Counted from the first letter of the stretch, positions 50,808 to 62,415 are shown. The stretch is 64,000 nt of DNA from Rhynchopus euleeides (GCA_963210315.1 OY723320.1:1612001-1676000), one strand, 5' to 3'. A program made the numbers and translations. The notes: generated by a model from the sequence alone, not told the origin.

Positions 50808-51706
50808 TGGCGTCAGGGGATTGGCGGTTTTCGAGGCAGGGGTAGGCATCGCAGGGAAGGCTGTGCGAATGCACAGCATGCGGGGCACACACCACCTGCA
50901 GCAGAGGGGTGTGTGGCACCTGTGTGTGTGGGCCTCGCAGCCGTATATCCTCTCGGACTCAGCTGGGAAGATGCATGCAGAATGGGACACAGAAGCAAAC
51001 AGGCGTTTGTTCCCCACCGATGCCAAGAGCTATTCTTTGTCCAAGGCGGCTTCCGCACAGCAGACACGCCATGTCTCCCACACCCGCTGGTCATCGAACT
51101 GGCGGGCCCTTCTGCTATGTGTCACTGTGTCACAGTCAGTGTGTGTGACAAACTGTGTTGAACTGTAATGCGAGGCACGCATCTCCTGCTCACTTTATTT
51201 TCACGTTTCTGCCTCACCAAAGTCCCCCCTCCCCCCCACCCGGACCTGCAGCTGGATGTCCGTTTTGCGTCCGTCCGGTTCAGAAGCCTCTGTTTTTATA
51301 GGGTGGGGTCCAGGTGGTGTGTTCCTGTGTGGGCCAAAAATGCCGTGTCACTTTGCAAAAACCGGTTTTTTGTGAGCGCGCGGCTCGTTTCTCGGGATTG
51401 TGCTCGCACCTCAGGAAGCTCTGCTCCGCAGAACATGCAGGGGGACACACCACACCCGCAGCAGAGCGAGTGGGATGTTCGCGCGATCGACGAAGACCCA
51501 CAGCTTTGCAGACGCAAAGTGTTTTGCCTGCTTTTTTTTGATCTGCTCACTGAATTTTTTGAGCACATTTATGATGCGTAAAAGTGTAGGAGTGCTTCCG
51601 ACGATCCTGTTCCTTTTCTGTGTATCTAGCTATCTCGTGTTCACATGTGCTCCACACCCACATCAAAGCAGCAGGCTCTAGGGTGGTGGAAGCGTCAACG
51701 CATCAT
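50808..51706. other. Intergenic
   Basis: No supported gene. 51620-51705 is a diverged family A/B repeat (GTGGAAGCGTCAACGCATCA) into whose end the next element is inserted. Confidence 0.45.
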
Positions 51707-51708
51707 TA

Positions 51709-52240
51709 CAGGGGGGGGGGCGAATAGTATTACCTAGTTGAATAGTATTACGGTGCCAAATAGTATTACATATTTTTCGGGAGCTCTGGGGCACGTTTTT
51801 GGTGACCCTAAGTACGGGGTGCAGATAGGCACCCCATGTCCAAAATGACCCCACCACGATCCGCACAGATTCCAAACGTTCAAACGAACGGTGTTTTGGC
51901 AAATCTGTGAGGGGGGTCATGCTGGGTGGGTGGTATGGGTGGGCAAGCTGCCTCCCAGTCACCTTTTCCCTTCACAAGTGCCTGAACCCGACCCGCATTT
52001 CATGGGTGAAGCTTGGCACTTGAGCCACCAAAATGACCCCACTACGATCCGCACGGATTCCGAAAAGTGCAATAGAACGGGAGCCCCCTCGAAACGCCCC
52101 TTTTCACGAATTTTGGAGTAGTACTACTACGTAATACTATTTGGCCACCCCCAAAAATATACCTTTTTTGGGGGGGGTCAAATATACAGGTTGGTTCGCC
52201 AAATAGTATTACGTAGTAATACTATTCGCCCCCCCCCCTG
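51709..52240. mobile_element. TIR element with CAGGGGGGGGGG tips
   Basis: 532 bp between TA 51707-51708 and TA 52241-52242. Tips CAGGGGGGGGGGCGAATAGT on both ends, then AGTATTAC motifs in both orientations. The interior has the shared module (CACCCCATGTCCAAAATGAC, ACGATCCGCACAGATTCC) twice, at 51828-51880 and, diverged, at 52025-52060. It sits inside a dispersed repeat: CATCATTA before it continues as TAAGGAAGAAGGAAGCACGG, as in the related uninterrupted sequence near 45255. Confidence 0.88.
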
Positions 52241-52242
52241 TA

Positions 52243-53119
52243 AGGAAGAAGGAAGCACGGTTGCTACGCTTTTTTCAAACACATTTCCCTTGTGATGCGC
52301 AAACGTAGAGGAGCGCTTGCGACGACCCCTCCCCTCATGTCTCCTCTCTCTATCTCGTTGTTCACATGGTGGAAGCGTCAAGTCACTCAATGCATCAAGT
52401 CAGAACGAACGAATCACGGTTGCTCAACAGTGCCAACACTTTGGTGGAAGCGGTCAACAAAACAACAAGGTTCTTTTCCCTTCATGTTTCCCTGTAGCAA
52501 GTGAGTGAAGCAAACGGAAAGGATAGTATTTTTGCTGGGGCGTGGTACCTCCGCCGACGTTTCGCTCTGCTGACAACAGCAGGGATCACTCCCGTCTGTT
52601 GTCTGACTGGAGCTGACGATCGGCTGCTGCGGGAGTCCAGCTTCAATGCTGCGGTGCGTCGTGCCAGCGCGCGAAATTCTGGCCGTAAGCTGTCCGATCT
52701 CCACGTTTGTCAGGCTGGGTTTGCTGGTTTGCCCAGCTTTTTTTTTGGTGTCAGTCAGACCATGAATCTTTGGGCCAATGGCGAAGACCCCCCCCGCAGA
52801 ATTTTGAAAGGCTGACCACCCAGTTCGTTTGCACCGCACGCAGTGACACTGATGGACTGCCCCGCACGGAACCAACCTCCGCTGACGCGACTTGCGACAG
52901 GGAAGCTTCATCGAACCCCCCCCCCCCCCACACGCAACAAGAGATCACCCCCGTGCGTTTCGTATCATGATTCAGGGCTGAGATCGTCACAAATAGTTCT
53001 ACTCCCCGAAGCCCCCTCTTGCCCCCACAGTATGAATCGTGCGCTTCAGCCCAGCGTTGCTGTATTCACGGTAGGGCGGGTACCCAGTGTTGCGCTCACG
53101 CCGCCCCCACCCCCCCCCC
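52243..53119. other. Intergenic, remainder of a split repeat and unassigned DNA
   Basis: 52243-52400 continues the repeat interrupted by the element. Short frames (52501-52815 plus; 52414-52911 minus) have no recognisable family. C-run tracts at 52918-52929 and 53110-53122. Confidence 0.45.
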
Positions 53120-53127
53120 CCCTAGGG

Positions 53128-53565
53128 CAGTGGTGGCAGCGTACGGCCGTACGGTACGCGTACGCGTACGCGTACGCCGTACGCACTTTCTGAAAATCGC
53201 GCTGCGTACGCGTACGCAGATTTTGCGTACGGCTGGTATTCCAGGTCTCTCAGCACACAGTAGGCCACCCAGCGGGTGGCTGGGCCCTGGCCTTTGCTCT
53301 TGTCTTTCACAGATGGTTGCTTGCCGCGCACGTGGCGAATAACTCGCAACACCTGCAAGTACACCCGCAAGCATACTGCAAAAGGTACCACTTCCGACTG
53401 GAAGGCTCGAAGGCTGCCCCTGGTACACCTGAGTTCGACTGTCAGATTTGGTGTGCGGCCATGGCCGTCTCCTGTGCTCCATAGACTGCCGTACGCAGCG
53501 CCGTACGCGTACGCCGTACGCACTTTTTGAAAATCACGCTGCGTACGCGTACGCAGCCACCACTG
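53128..53565. mobile_element. hAT-like non-autonomous element 1
   Basis: 438 bp with inverted tips CAGTGGTGGCAGCGTACG / CAGTGGTGGCTGCGTACG and perfect 8-bp target duplications CCCTAGGG (53120-53127, 53566-53573). Tip sequence and 8-bp duplication are hAT traits; the nnnTAnnn target fits the Buster branch. Subterminal arms are arrays of GTACGCGTACG palindromes. No transposase. Confidence 0.88.
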
Positions 53566-53570
53566 CCCTA

Positions 53571-54715
53571 GGGGGGGCTAAAACCGTAAAGATGCCCCAA
53601 TTTTCAACATCACCCCAGAGAGGCCCCCATGGGCACCAAAAGGTCGGAAACACCCCATATCACCCCGGAAACTCGGTATCTGACCGGAATAGGCCCGAAT
53701 TCGGCTCAGAAAGCATGTTTTTTGCGACTCTAATTTTGTGGCTCAGATGTGGTACCAGTGCCGAGCCAGTTTGCAGCATGCAAACCGACTTCAACCGAAT
53801 CCTTCATCGATCAAGACCCGATTGAGGTCGTGGAGCGATCAAACATCGCCATCGGAGCACCCGGGGGCGACAAGCAGCACCACGGGGGCAGGGGCAACAG
53901 TGCTCTGCACACAAGTTCACGGTGTGCCACCCCGCATTAGAGCACGCGGAGAAGGAAGTGGTGGCAGCCTGGCGCGAAAGGGTGGGAAGGCCATCCTTGC
54001 AAGGTTCAGTGAGATGCGGAAGCGATGACATCTTCGTTCACGACCCTGAGGCCTCAGCTGCCCTGGATACTGTGCCCCTGACCACCGATAGGGTGGAGTG
54101 CTGTCATGGGGTCACATCCTGGTGATCATCGCGACAGATTGACGCCAACCCCTATCGCATTGGGCAGCTCACGGTTTTCAGGCAGAACCTCAACTGCAGC
54201 TCGGGATGGACCTCCTCTCTACCTACAACGAGATCCATTAGGCGCGGCAGCGGGCAACCCTCCTTTCGCATGCGGAGGCGTATGATGAGACATACGCTGT
54301 ACGAAAGAAGGCGGAGCTTCACGGCAAGTACTCTTTCCGTACGTATTCTTGATCTCAAAGAAAAGGTGAACGGGGCGAAGACGATCAAGCCTGGCCCGAA
54401 GTAGCTCAAGCGCGACGACATTGCTGCACTGGGAACACATGACTTCAAGCACCCAGTGCCCGCAGAAAAGAGTTCCCGGCGGCGGTTGCTCGAGGGTCAT
54501 TTAGGGGGCCGAAGCGGTACCACATCTGAGCCACCTGAAAAAAACCAGGAAAAATCACGTTTCTGGGCCTCTCTGGACCACATAGGTCACCTAAACCCCC
54601 CAGAAACACGTTTCCAGGCCGGTCTGGGTCGGTTTCTAACCTTGGTTTCACACTTAGGGGTGCTCCCTGAAAAAGTGGGGTATCTTAACGTTTTTTAGGT
54701 TGAATTATCCCCCCC
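53571..54715. mobile_element. TIR element with G7 tips, hemmed in by two hAT elements
   Basis: 1145 bp between TA 53569-53570 and TA 54716-54717. Left tip GGGGGGGCTAAAACCGTAAA, right tip (inverted) GGGGGGGATAATTCAACC followed by TAAAAAACGTTAAGATACCC, so the inverted repeats match after a small indel (TAAARATRCCCCA(A/C)TTTT). Interior frames are broken and unrecognised. Its length is close to that of the G7 element at 1577 but the sequence is different. Confidence 0.8.
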
Positions 54716-54720
54716 TAGGG

Positions 54721-55523
54721 CAGTGATAGAAAATACGTAAAAAACGTTCAACGTATTTGAACGTTCAACGTATTTTTAAAAAAATGCGTCGAAGTTGAAC
54801 GTTTTTTTGGCTTTTGAGCGTTTTCACCCACTGGGTGCACTCTCCACATGAAACCCCCCCTAGCAGTAGGGGGTGGGCCCCCTGCACACACTAAAGGGGA
54901 CACCGGTGGGATGGAGAGTGTCACGCATGGCGAAAAGTCGGTGAAAAAGGGGTTCTGTAGTCCGAGAAGGGGCGGGAAACCCGGAAAGGGGTGGTTGGTA
55001 CCCCCTCTTTTCAGGGGTGAACTCCGGAAAAGCGGGGGTACCAACCCCCTCTCGACCTATATCAGTTTTACCCCACTCGACCGGCTGGAGTCCGTCGTGT
55101 AGAGGAAGTGGATGGCCGAACGTGAGCTGGCCGAACCTGAGCTACGGGTACAGGACGTATGGGATATCCCGCATGGGAGAACCGGATGGCATATCCCACC
55201 GGCAGGGGTTCACCTCAACTGCACCAGCCCGCTTCATGGAGCAAAGGACAAGGGATATGTTGTCGACTGCATCGCGAAGCAAGTCGCTGTAAAATCGTGC
55301 TCCAAGGACGTCTTCCGCACGGCTGTCGTTGGTGCCACCAACTCGCCCTTGCTCTGCTTGAGGAAAGGCGGGCTTGTGACTGGTGGCCCCTGCAGACGGT
55401 AGGCAATGTGAGAAACGTTCAAATACGCTGAACGTTCAACGTATTTGAACGTTCAACGTATTTTTAAAATCGGGATTCTGAAAAATACGCGTATTTTGCC
55501 TTAATTCATAATTGAATTCACTG
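54721..55523. mobile_element. hAT-like non-autonomous element 2
   Basis: 803 bp with CAGTGA...TCACTG tips and 8-bp target duplications CCCTAGGG (54713-54720, 55524-55531), the same target octamer as hAT-like element 1. Subterminal arms repeat AACGTTCAACGTATTT in both orientations. The interior includes a scrap with GGGATATCCC (55163). Confidence 0.85.
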
Positions 55524-55764
55524 CCCTAGGGCCCCCCCCCCCCCCTGCGCCGAAGGGGATGTTGTGCACACCAAACGCCCTGCCCTTTGGCGTGCTGGCC
55601 ACTGCCACACACACTGCCGTGCTCCACGCAGTCCTCACACACACATGCGTCACACCACCCCATTCCGCAGGCCTTCGGAGGGACGCCGGAGGGAGCACTG
55701 CTACGGCATGGCGTAAAGTGCCCCCCCCCCCCTGCCCCCACCCCCCCCCACCCCCCTCCACACA

Positions 55765-57459
55765 ATGGCACTGCGGGCGACCACATCCCGCATGGCGGCT
55801 GCTGCTGCTGCGGGGGGGGCGGCGCCGCTGCCACACGCGGGGCAGCGTGCGGTGGTGCGTGGGGGTGCTGCCACCACCACCACCACCCCCGGCCCGCACC
55901 CTGGCAGCCGCGGCAGCAACGGCAGCCGCGACTGGCAGAAGAAGCCGAAGCCGAGGCCTAGGCCTGCTGCTTCTGCTGCTGTTCCCACCACCTCTTCCGA
56001 CACCCCTCCACACATCCGTGCGGCACACCGCCGCCACCACCACCACACCAGCAGCAGCAGCAACGCCATGCCTGGGGGTGGCGGGGCGACCCTTGCGGGA
56101 GGGTTGGGGTCGGACCACCACCGGCGGCGCCGCCACCGCCGCCAAGGCAGTGCCGCACCCCCACGCGTGCTCACCTCTGGGGAGCTGCCGCGCTTCCTTA
56201 TGCTGGAGGGCGACACGCGGCACGACGGCGCGCGGCTGCGCGAGGTGCAGCAGCGCATGGTGGGCAAGGTGCTCGCCACGGTGCGCACGCTGCGGCACGG
56301 CCGCAACGGGGCGCGCTGCGCCGACCGGAGGCAGCGCATCGAAGACATCGCAGCCCTCGTCAGATTTGCGGAGGGGCGCCGCATCGCGGGGGCGGAGTTC
56401 TACACAGCTGCCATCGCATGCCTGGGGCGGCTCAACGCATGCCACAGGGCACACGCTGTCTTCGATGGCATGCAGGTGCAGCCCATGCCCCGCACCTACG
56501 CCGCGCTCGCCACAGCATATTTCAAAAGCGGGAGGGCTGGGGATGCCGAACGCGTCGTCCAGCGCATGATCCACGCCGGATGGCCCCCCACGGCACGCAT
56601 CCACGAGCTGCGCCTCTCCTTATGCAGCCGCAACCGCGACGTGGAGGGGTGCCGCCGCTGCCTCGAGGACCTCAGCCTCCGCGAGCCGCATGAGCCCGGC
56701 TTCCGCCTCCGCCCTGTCCACATCCTTCTCGGCGCTGCGGCGTGCCGCGGGCACCGCGAGGTGGATGACTTCCTGCAGGGCTACCTCGATGTCATCCCCG
56801 ACCCCGCGTCGGACCCGGGAGTGGCGAGCGTGCACCTCCGTCTCGCCGCAGGGCGGCGAGATGTGGAGGAGGTGCGGCGCATCGTGAAGCAGCACTGCAA
56901 GGCTGGCACGGCGACACCCCGCATGATGTCGCAGTACGTCGTGGCCTGCAGGAAGGCGGGTGAGCTGGAGGAGGCGGTGGCGGCGTGGGGGGAAGCGCTG
57001 GAGGCGGGCGTGGTGCCAGACCTGGTGTTGTCGCAGGGGGTGATGCACGCCGCGGTGTGCGCCATACGCGACACACCCCCAGGGTCTGCCGAGGGCGACG
57101 CGGCGCGGGCGCGGCTCCGCCGGACATGCGAGGAGGTGTTTGCGGCGGGGCTGCGTGTCAACCTGCAGCACTATGTGGCGATGTGGGTGCAGCTCATGTT
57201 GCTCTACGCAGCCCTGCGCAGCAGGCAGGGTGCCGAGGCGGTGCAGCGCGCCATCGCGAAGGACTACCCGGAGGTGGCAGGTGATGCGCGCCTGAGGGCG
57301 GCCTACCTCGAGGCGACGGGGGTGGAATACCCCTCGCAGGGCACAGCCGGGTGGCGGGGTGTCGGCCGGCTGCTGCCGGACAAGGACACCCTGACGCCTG
57401 AGTACCCCCAGGGGGGCGCCCCCGGGGAGATCCTTGCGGAGGCTGGGCTGGATTTGTGA
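55765..57459 (+). CDS. Pentatricopeptide-repeat (PPR) protein
   Basis: 564 aa. The N-terminal 140 residues are low complexity (Ala, Thr, His and Arg runs) and begin MALRATTSRMAAAAAAGG, compatible with an organelle presequence. From about residue 200 there are PPR-like helix pairs: FYTAAIACLGRLNACHRAHA then VFDGMQVQPMPRTYAALATA, YFKSGRAGDAERVVQRMIHA, MMSQYVVACRKAGELEEAVA then AWGEALEAGVVPDLVL. PPR proteins bind organellar RNA; diplonemid mitochondria have extensive RNA trans-splicing and editing, so a role there is plausible but inferred. Single exon; the stop is 317 bp before the next ATG. Confidence 0.85.
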   Translation: MALRATTSRMAAAAAAGGAAPLPHAGQRAVVRGGAATTTTTPGPHPGSRGSNGSRDWQKKPKPRPRPAASAAVPTTSSDTPPHIRAAHRRHHHHTSSSSNAMPGGGGATLAGGLGSDHHRRRRHRRQGSAAPPRVLTSGELPRFLMLEGDTRHDGARLREVQQRMVGKVLATVRTLRHGRNGARCADRRQRIEDIAALVRFAEGRRIAGAEFYTAAIACLGRLNACHRAHAVFDGMQVQPMPRTYAALATAYFKSGRAGDAERVVQRMIHAGWPPTARIHELRLSLCSRNRDVEGCRRCLEDLSLREPHEPGFRLRPVHILLGAAACRGHREVDDFLQGYLDVIPDPASDPGVASVHLRLAAGRRDVEEVRRIVKQHCKAGTATPRMMSQYVVACRKAGELEEAVAAWGEALEAGVVPDLVLSQGVMHAAVCAIRDTPPGSAEGDAARARLRRTCEEVFAAGLRVNLQHYVAMWVQLMLLYAALRSRQGAEAVQRAIAKDYPEVAGDARLRAAYLEATGVEYPSQGTAGWRGVGRLLPDKDTLTPEYPQGGAPGEILAEAGLDL

Positions 57460-57775
57460 AGTTGGGGAAACAAGCAAAAATCAGCGGCGAACCCCCCCCA
57501 GTGGGTTGAAGGTTGGAGGGGTTGGTTTTTCGCCCTCCCCTACCCTCGCCGGCTGGGGCAGCCGCGGGGTGGAAAAGCGCAGGGGGTGAGAGAGAGAGCG
57601 CCCCGGCGCTGTTTCGGCGCCACAGCCTTGTGAGCTGTGCCTTCCGTGTGCCCCCCCACGCCCGCCATGCCTCAGCCGCCCCTTCAGCAGGGCCGTGCCT
57701 GCCCTCGTGTCGTCCTCTCCCTGTTGGCAGCATACCGACCACCCCACCCCCACGCACAAGGACACACACCACGCC

Positions 57776-59074
57776 ATGTCTGGGCCAACGCTCTCCGCTG
57801 AGGAGCAGCTGCAGCTGGATGAGGCTTTGGAATGCGCTTCCGACGCTGGGGAGATCGAGACATGCAAGAGTGCCTCCTTCGCTTGGTACGCGGATGCCGA
57901 GCGGGACATGCATGACTACCTTGCACGCCTGCAGGAGGAGCAGGAGCAGCAGCAGGCCACAGCAGAAGGCGCGACTGCGGAGCAGCCGCAGGGTGGAGGG
58001 CCGTCTGTGCCGCAGGATGATGATGCTGACGACGACTTCTTCCCCACGGACAGGTCTGCGTCGTACGGTGGAGAGTGGGAGGACGATACGCTTGCCGACT
58101 GGCAGCCCGACGCTGTGTTGGACAGGCGTCGCCGCAAGGGCGTGACGTACTACCTGGTCAGGTGGCGCGGCCACAGTGAGGACACGTGGGAGGCTGCGTG
58201 CGACCTGGAGGAGGAGGGGCACATGCCGCTTGTGGCTGCCTACCTCGACAAGCGCCGCAGCGTCAAGCCGAAGCCTGTGGTGGCGGGGCAGAATCGGGCA
58301 GGCAGGCTGCTGCTGCCCCGTGGAATGCTGTTCAACCCTGTTGCGTACTGGCCTGAGTTCATGGATCAGATCCAGCAGCGGTTTGCGGATCGCGGCATGA
58401 CGGCGATGCAGGTCTACAACGTGTGCCGCAAAGACGCTGCCGAGGCCTTCACAGAGCTGTGGAGCGAGCGGGGCGTTCCGACGATGCTGTTCCACGGGAC
58501 GCGCGCGGAGTGCGTCCGCAGCATCGCCCTGACCGGACTGCGTATCCCCAACACAGGCCACAACCCTGTCAGCGTGGCGAACGGGTCGTCGTATGGGGTG
58601 GGGGTGTACACAGCTCTGGAGCCAGGCACGAGCGACTACTACACCCGCGGGTGCGGCGTGATGTTTGTCTGCGCGGGGCTGATCCAGGATGAGTTTTCCA
58701 CCGCCACGACGCAGAGCGGCAACATATGCGTGTTCTTCGATGCAGCTCAGGTGCTGCCCTGCTTCCTGGTGCGGTACTGCCGGGGGTACGCTAGCGGGGG
58801 TGCGCTGAAGTGTGGCTACCACCCGTATATGTCGAATGCGGAGCTGGATGAGATCCTGCGGCCATCAGTTCAAACTGGGGTCGCCGCTGCCGGCTACGCA
58901 GCAGCGGGTGGGATGGTGAGTGATCCCCGCACATTGCGCGGCGGTGGGAGCGAGCCAGGCGCGCCGTACGACAACCAGCACCGCACGCTGACAAAGCGGC
59001 AGCTGCGTGCTGCGCCGCGTGCAGCAAAGGACGCGTACAAACGAGGGCTCCTGCTGGCCCCGTCGAAGCACTAA
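57776..59074 (+). CDS. Chromodomain-PARP fusion protein
   Basis: 432 aa from ATG 57776. An acidic and Gln-rich N-terminus (EEQEQQQATAEG; DDDADDDFF) leads to a chromodomain near residues 107-160: DAVLDRRRRKGVTYYLVRWR then GHSEDTWEAACDL, with the aromatic Tyr/Trp positions kept. Residues 235-350 resemble a PARP catalytic domain: LFHGTRAECVRSIALTGLRI (His 240), ANGSSYGVGVYTALEPGTSD (Tyr 273) and NICVFFDAAQVLPCFLVRY. The Glu of the H-Y-E triad is not evident (LPCFLV), so mono- rather than poly-ADP-ribosylation is more likely. Expected in the nucleus, modifying chromatin proteins at methylated histones; this is inference from the domains. Confidence 0.82.
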   Translation: MSGPTLSAEEQLQLDEALECASDAGEIETCKSASFAWYADAERDMHDYLARLQEEQEQQQATAEGATAEQPQGGGPSVPQDDDADDDFFPTDRSASYGGEWEDDTLADWQPDAVLDRRRRKGVTYYLVRWRGHSEDTWEAACDLEEEGHMPLVAAYLDKRRSVKPKPVVAGQNRAGRLLLPRGMLFNPVAYWPEFMDQIQQRFADRGMTAMQVYNVCRKDAAEAFTELWSERGVPTMLFHGTRAECVRSIALTGLRIPNTGHNPVSVANGSSYGVGVYTALEPGTSDYYTRGCGVMFVCAGLIQDEFSTATTQSGNICVFFDAAQVLPCFLVRYCRGYASGGALKCGYHPYMSNAELDEILRPSVQTGVAAAGYAAAGGMVSDPRTLRGGGSEPGAPYDNQHRTLTKRQLRAAPRAAKDAYKRGLLLAPSKH

Positions 59075-60528
59075 GGTGGTGAGGGTGTGCAGCAGTTTGT
59101 TTGAAGCGCCTCGTCTTTTTTGTTTGCCCCCGGGTGGGGCTTCATCACACGATGGGCGGGAAAAGTGTCGCGCCCTTTTGTCCGGTGCCCCCTTGTGCCC
59201 CTCACTCGCTACACCACCCATTCGCCTCCTGCTCCGACCTTCAAGGGACACACGTTGTCGGTGGAGGGACGTTTGGAGACTTGGTTTTGGGCTTTCTGCC
59301 TTTCTGCTCCGGTGAAAGCGGCGCGTTGTCCGGCGTATTTTTTCCTTCGGTGAAAACCTGGCAAATCCTTTTCCACCTGATTTTTTTTGCCCGGAACACC
59401 CACGCCTCCGAAACAATATCTCCAGTTTATCCACCAAACTCGGGTCAAAACCAGGTGAGTCCTTTTCTGAAGTGAAAGCCCTTTACCTCCCGCCCTCGAC
59501 AAGCGGATCGCCCCCCTCCCCCCTCCCCCCCCCTTTGTGATTCCACGCAACTCCTCCCTCGCAACTCTTCCCCGCACTTGCCTGTGCTGCTGTCACCACG
59601 CCCCGGGCCTGCCCGTCTCTCCCTTTTGCGGGCCTGGGGTGTGCGTGTCCCAGTGGTCAGCAGATCGAGGTCGCCTCAACGAAGAACAGAATGTTCCGTG
59701 ATGGGGTGGGTGTTTTTGGGGGCGTTCTCTCTGCTGCTGCATTACTGGCATATGTTCAGGCCTGTCCTGTTGCACCCCACCTTGGGGTGGGTTGCCTGTC
59801 GAGGCCGGGCAAGGCAGGCAGCGTGTCTCCTCCCCTCGTCAGCAGCTTGAAGCAAAGATACGAACTGTGATTTGCGTTTCCGAGTTACGACGCGGGTGCC
59901 CAATAGCCGCGAAAAGTCACTTCACCATTCAGCAGCAACCGCTCTTAGCCTGTATTTTTTTGTTGATGCGTTGACGCTTCTACACACAACCCCTGAAGTG
60001 ATAATCACACCCTGAGCCTGATGAAGGGTGGGGTTAGTGTATAGAGCACGTTTGGATGCTGCTGTGGTGGGTGACTTTCTGCTCACACGAGTGTGCGGAA
60101 AAGCAAAACCAAAAAATCGACGAAGGAACGTCACAAAAGCCAACCAAAAGGAACACCTCCTGTCGAGGAGCCCCTGGTATTACCGCCTGCCTCCGCACTC
60201 TTGGGGCAAACCTCCGCCTGACCCAATTCGGGGAAAACTGGCAGGCGCAAGCCAAAACGAGTTCAGCTTGAAAGGACAGCACGCATGCAGGCATGGCTGA
60301 CCCCTCCCCCCCACCTCGTGCACACACACACAGCTCTCGCAGAGTGGGATGCTGTCACCCGATGCTGTGTGCTGATCCACCTGCAAGCCTCCATCCCACC
60401 CCACACATCACCACACCTGCAGGCCGGAGTGCGCAGGGGGGGCTAGCGGGAGGGTGGTGGTGGGGTGAGGCCGTGACCACCCTGGGGCTCCCTCACACAC
60501 CCCCCACACACCAGCAGCAGCAGCGGTG
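59075..60528. other. Intergenic
   Basis: 59915-60098 is an inverted full-length family A repeat. The rest shows no gene. A pyrimidine/CA-rich segment ending CAGCAGCAGCAGCG lies just before the next ATG. Confidence 0.45.
59915..60098 (-). repeat. Dispersed repeat family A, inverted copy
   Basis: Minus-strand copy of 40526-40712, almost full length, from GTCACTTCACCATTCAGCAG to CTGCTCACACGAGTGTGCGG. Confidence 0.88.
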
Positions 60529-62415
60529 ATGCAGGATGCCATCCTCTGCTCGAGCAACTGGGACTCGGCACACGTCGCCGCCCTGACCACCCCACGGCCT
60601 CCCGGCTGGCCCGCAGCAACAGCACCTGGCTCGGGCGCCACCGCCCCTGCCTCGCCGCCCCATCTGCTGCTGTGTTATGCGTCGCGCTGCAACATCCACT
60701 TTGCCAGATGCGCTGCTGACACACCCGCCCCTGCCCTCGCCCCCACCACCACCACGCACCATGGCAAGGGAAAGGCGCCTGTGTCGCTCCTCCCCACCAC
60801 ACTCCGCAGCACCGCGAAGGTGACATGCGTCGCCTTCGCCGAGCTCCCCCACGAAACGCTCCTCATCGCCGGCGACGAGGAGGGCTGCGTCGCGCTGTGG
60901 GATGTCACCCCTCTGCTCCAGCCCCCCGCCGCAGCTGCCGGCCCGCCCCCGCTCCCCCAGCAGCCGGCAGCCCGCCACCACACCGCCTCCGGCGGCGGGG
61001 CCAAGCCATCCCCGATCCGCACCGCAGCCACGTCGGGGACCTCCGCAGCTGTGGCGGACAGCAGGGGGAACATCACGCTGCTGGAGGTGGTCCGGTCCTC
61101 GCGAGTCGGGCTGCCGACCCTCACGACTACACCACTCCCACTCCGCCATCCGGTTGGGGGAGGTGTGGGTGGTGGTGGTGGTGGTGGTGGTGGCGGTGGC
61201 GGTGTCAGCGTCAGCCCGACATTCTCCCTCTCCGTCTCCGCCACGGTGCGGCCCAGGCCTGGCTCTGCCGGAGCTGCGGTTCCAACCGTGCTGACCCTCG
61301 TCCCCGGCCTCGCCACCCCTGCCGCCGCAACGGGCATCGCGGCGCAGCACCTCCACGCCGCTGTCGGCTATGCCTCGGGAAAGGTGCTTCTCTACGACCT
61401 GCACCGCCCTGCCGACCCCCCTGCCGCCATGGGGGCGCCCCACACCGATGCGGTGCAGGGGCTGCAGGCGTTTCGCAGCAGAGGCGATGTGGAGCCGTCG
61501 CTCTTCCTCGCAACCTCCGGGAAGGACCAGCGCGTGGTGGTGGGTAGGGTGCCCCTCGCAGCGCTCGGGGGCGCCTCACCCGCGGAGGTGGCGGAGGCGA
61601 TGCCGCTGTTCCTCCCTTCGAAGCTCGCGGTGCGGCGCGACCACAGCGGATACCACGCCAGGTTCATGACCCTTGCGAGGGCATCGCCTACCCACCTCGC
61701 CCTCAGCGCCCCTGTGTCGGGCGGGGTGCTGGTCTACGACCTCACCCCGCTCCTCGACAGCCCGCCCGGCGCAGACAGGGTCCGGGTTGACTTCTCCGTG
61801 ATCAGCGATGGAGGCGGTCTCCCTGTCTTCTGCCTGCTGCCCCAACAGGAGGGGAGTGGTGGCGGCGGTGGTGGCGGCAGCGGCTGCGTCTTCTCCATCG
61901 GGAGGGAGAGGGGCATCCGGTGGGTCGGGATGTCGGGGTGGAAGCGGCGCTCCCCAGCGGATGAGGGGATCGCACTGTGCGTCGGGGGGGCAGTGACGTG
62001 TGGGTCGGGTGCCCCTGCGGCCGACCCGCAGGCCCTGCAGCAGGGGCAGCGGGAGGGGTGGCGGCTGCAGGGTGTTGTGGCTTCGGCGGATCGGTCAGCG
62101 GTTGCCTTCTTCAGGCATGCCCCGTCTGGGGCGGAGGCGGTGCGGGGTGTTGCCGGCCTTCCCGCCAAGCCTACAGGCGTGGTGTGCGCGTCCCCCGTGT
62201 CGTTTGTGGTGGGGTGTGCCGACGGGTCGCTGGTGCAGTACCACATGGGGCAGAGGATGGTGGGAGCGCCGGCGTCGGGGATGCCACAGGGGGTGCAGAT
62301 GCGTGCGGAGAGCTTCAGGCCGGTGCAGGCGGGGCCTCTGTACGGGCTTGTGTATAGCCAGGGGCTGTTCAGCGGCCCCGCGCATGCTGTCTTCTCGCTG
62401 TCGCGTGAGGGGAAG
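60529..62415 (+). CDS. WD40-repeat protein, first exon (Gemin5-like at best)
   Basis: 629 codons from ATG 60529 to a donor AAG|GTATGT at 62416. Blades: VTCVAFAELPHETLLIAGDE then EGCVALWDVTPLL; TSAAVADSRGNITLLEV; LHAAVGYASGKVLLYDLHRP; SLFLATSGKDQRVVVGRV; LALSAPVSGGVLVYDL. Gly and Pro/Ala loops (a GGT-encoded Gly run at 61155-61205; another at 61855-61885) separate the blades. The opening (CSSNWDSAHVAALTTP) faintly recalls Gemin5, the snRNA-binding WD40 protein, but I would not name it. The C-terminal exons are outside the window, since the intron is filled by a TIR element and a further element runs off the end. Confidence 0.75.

Noticed and set aside
52414-52911. 165-codon minus frame and 104-codon plus frame
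   Set aside because: No recognisable domain; they overlap each other and lie in repeat-rich DNA.
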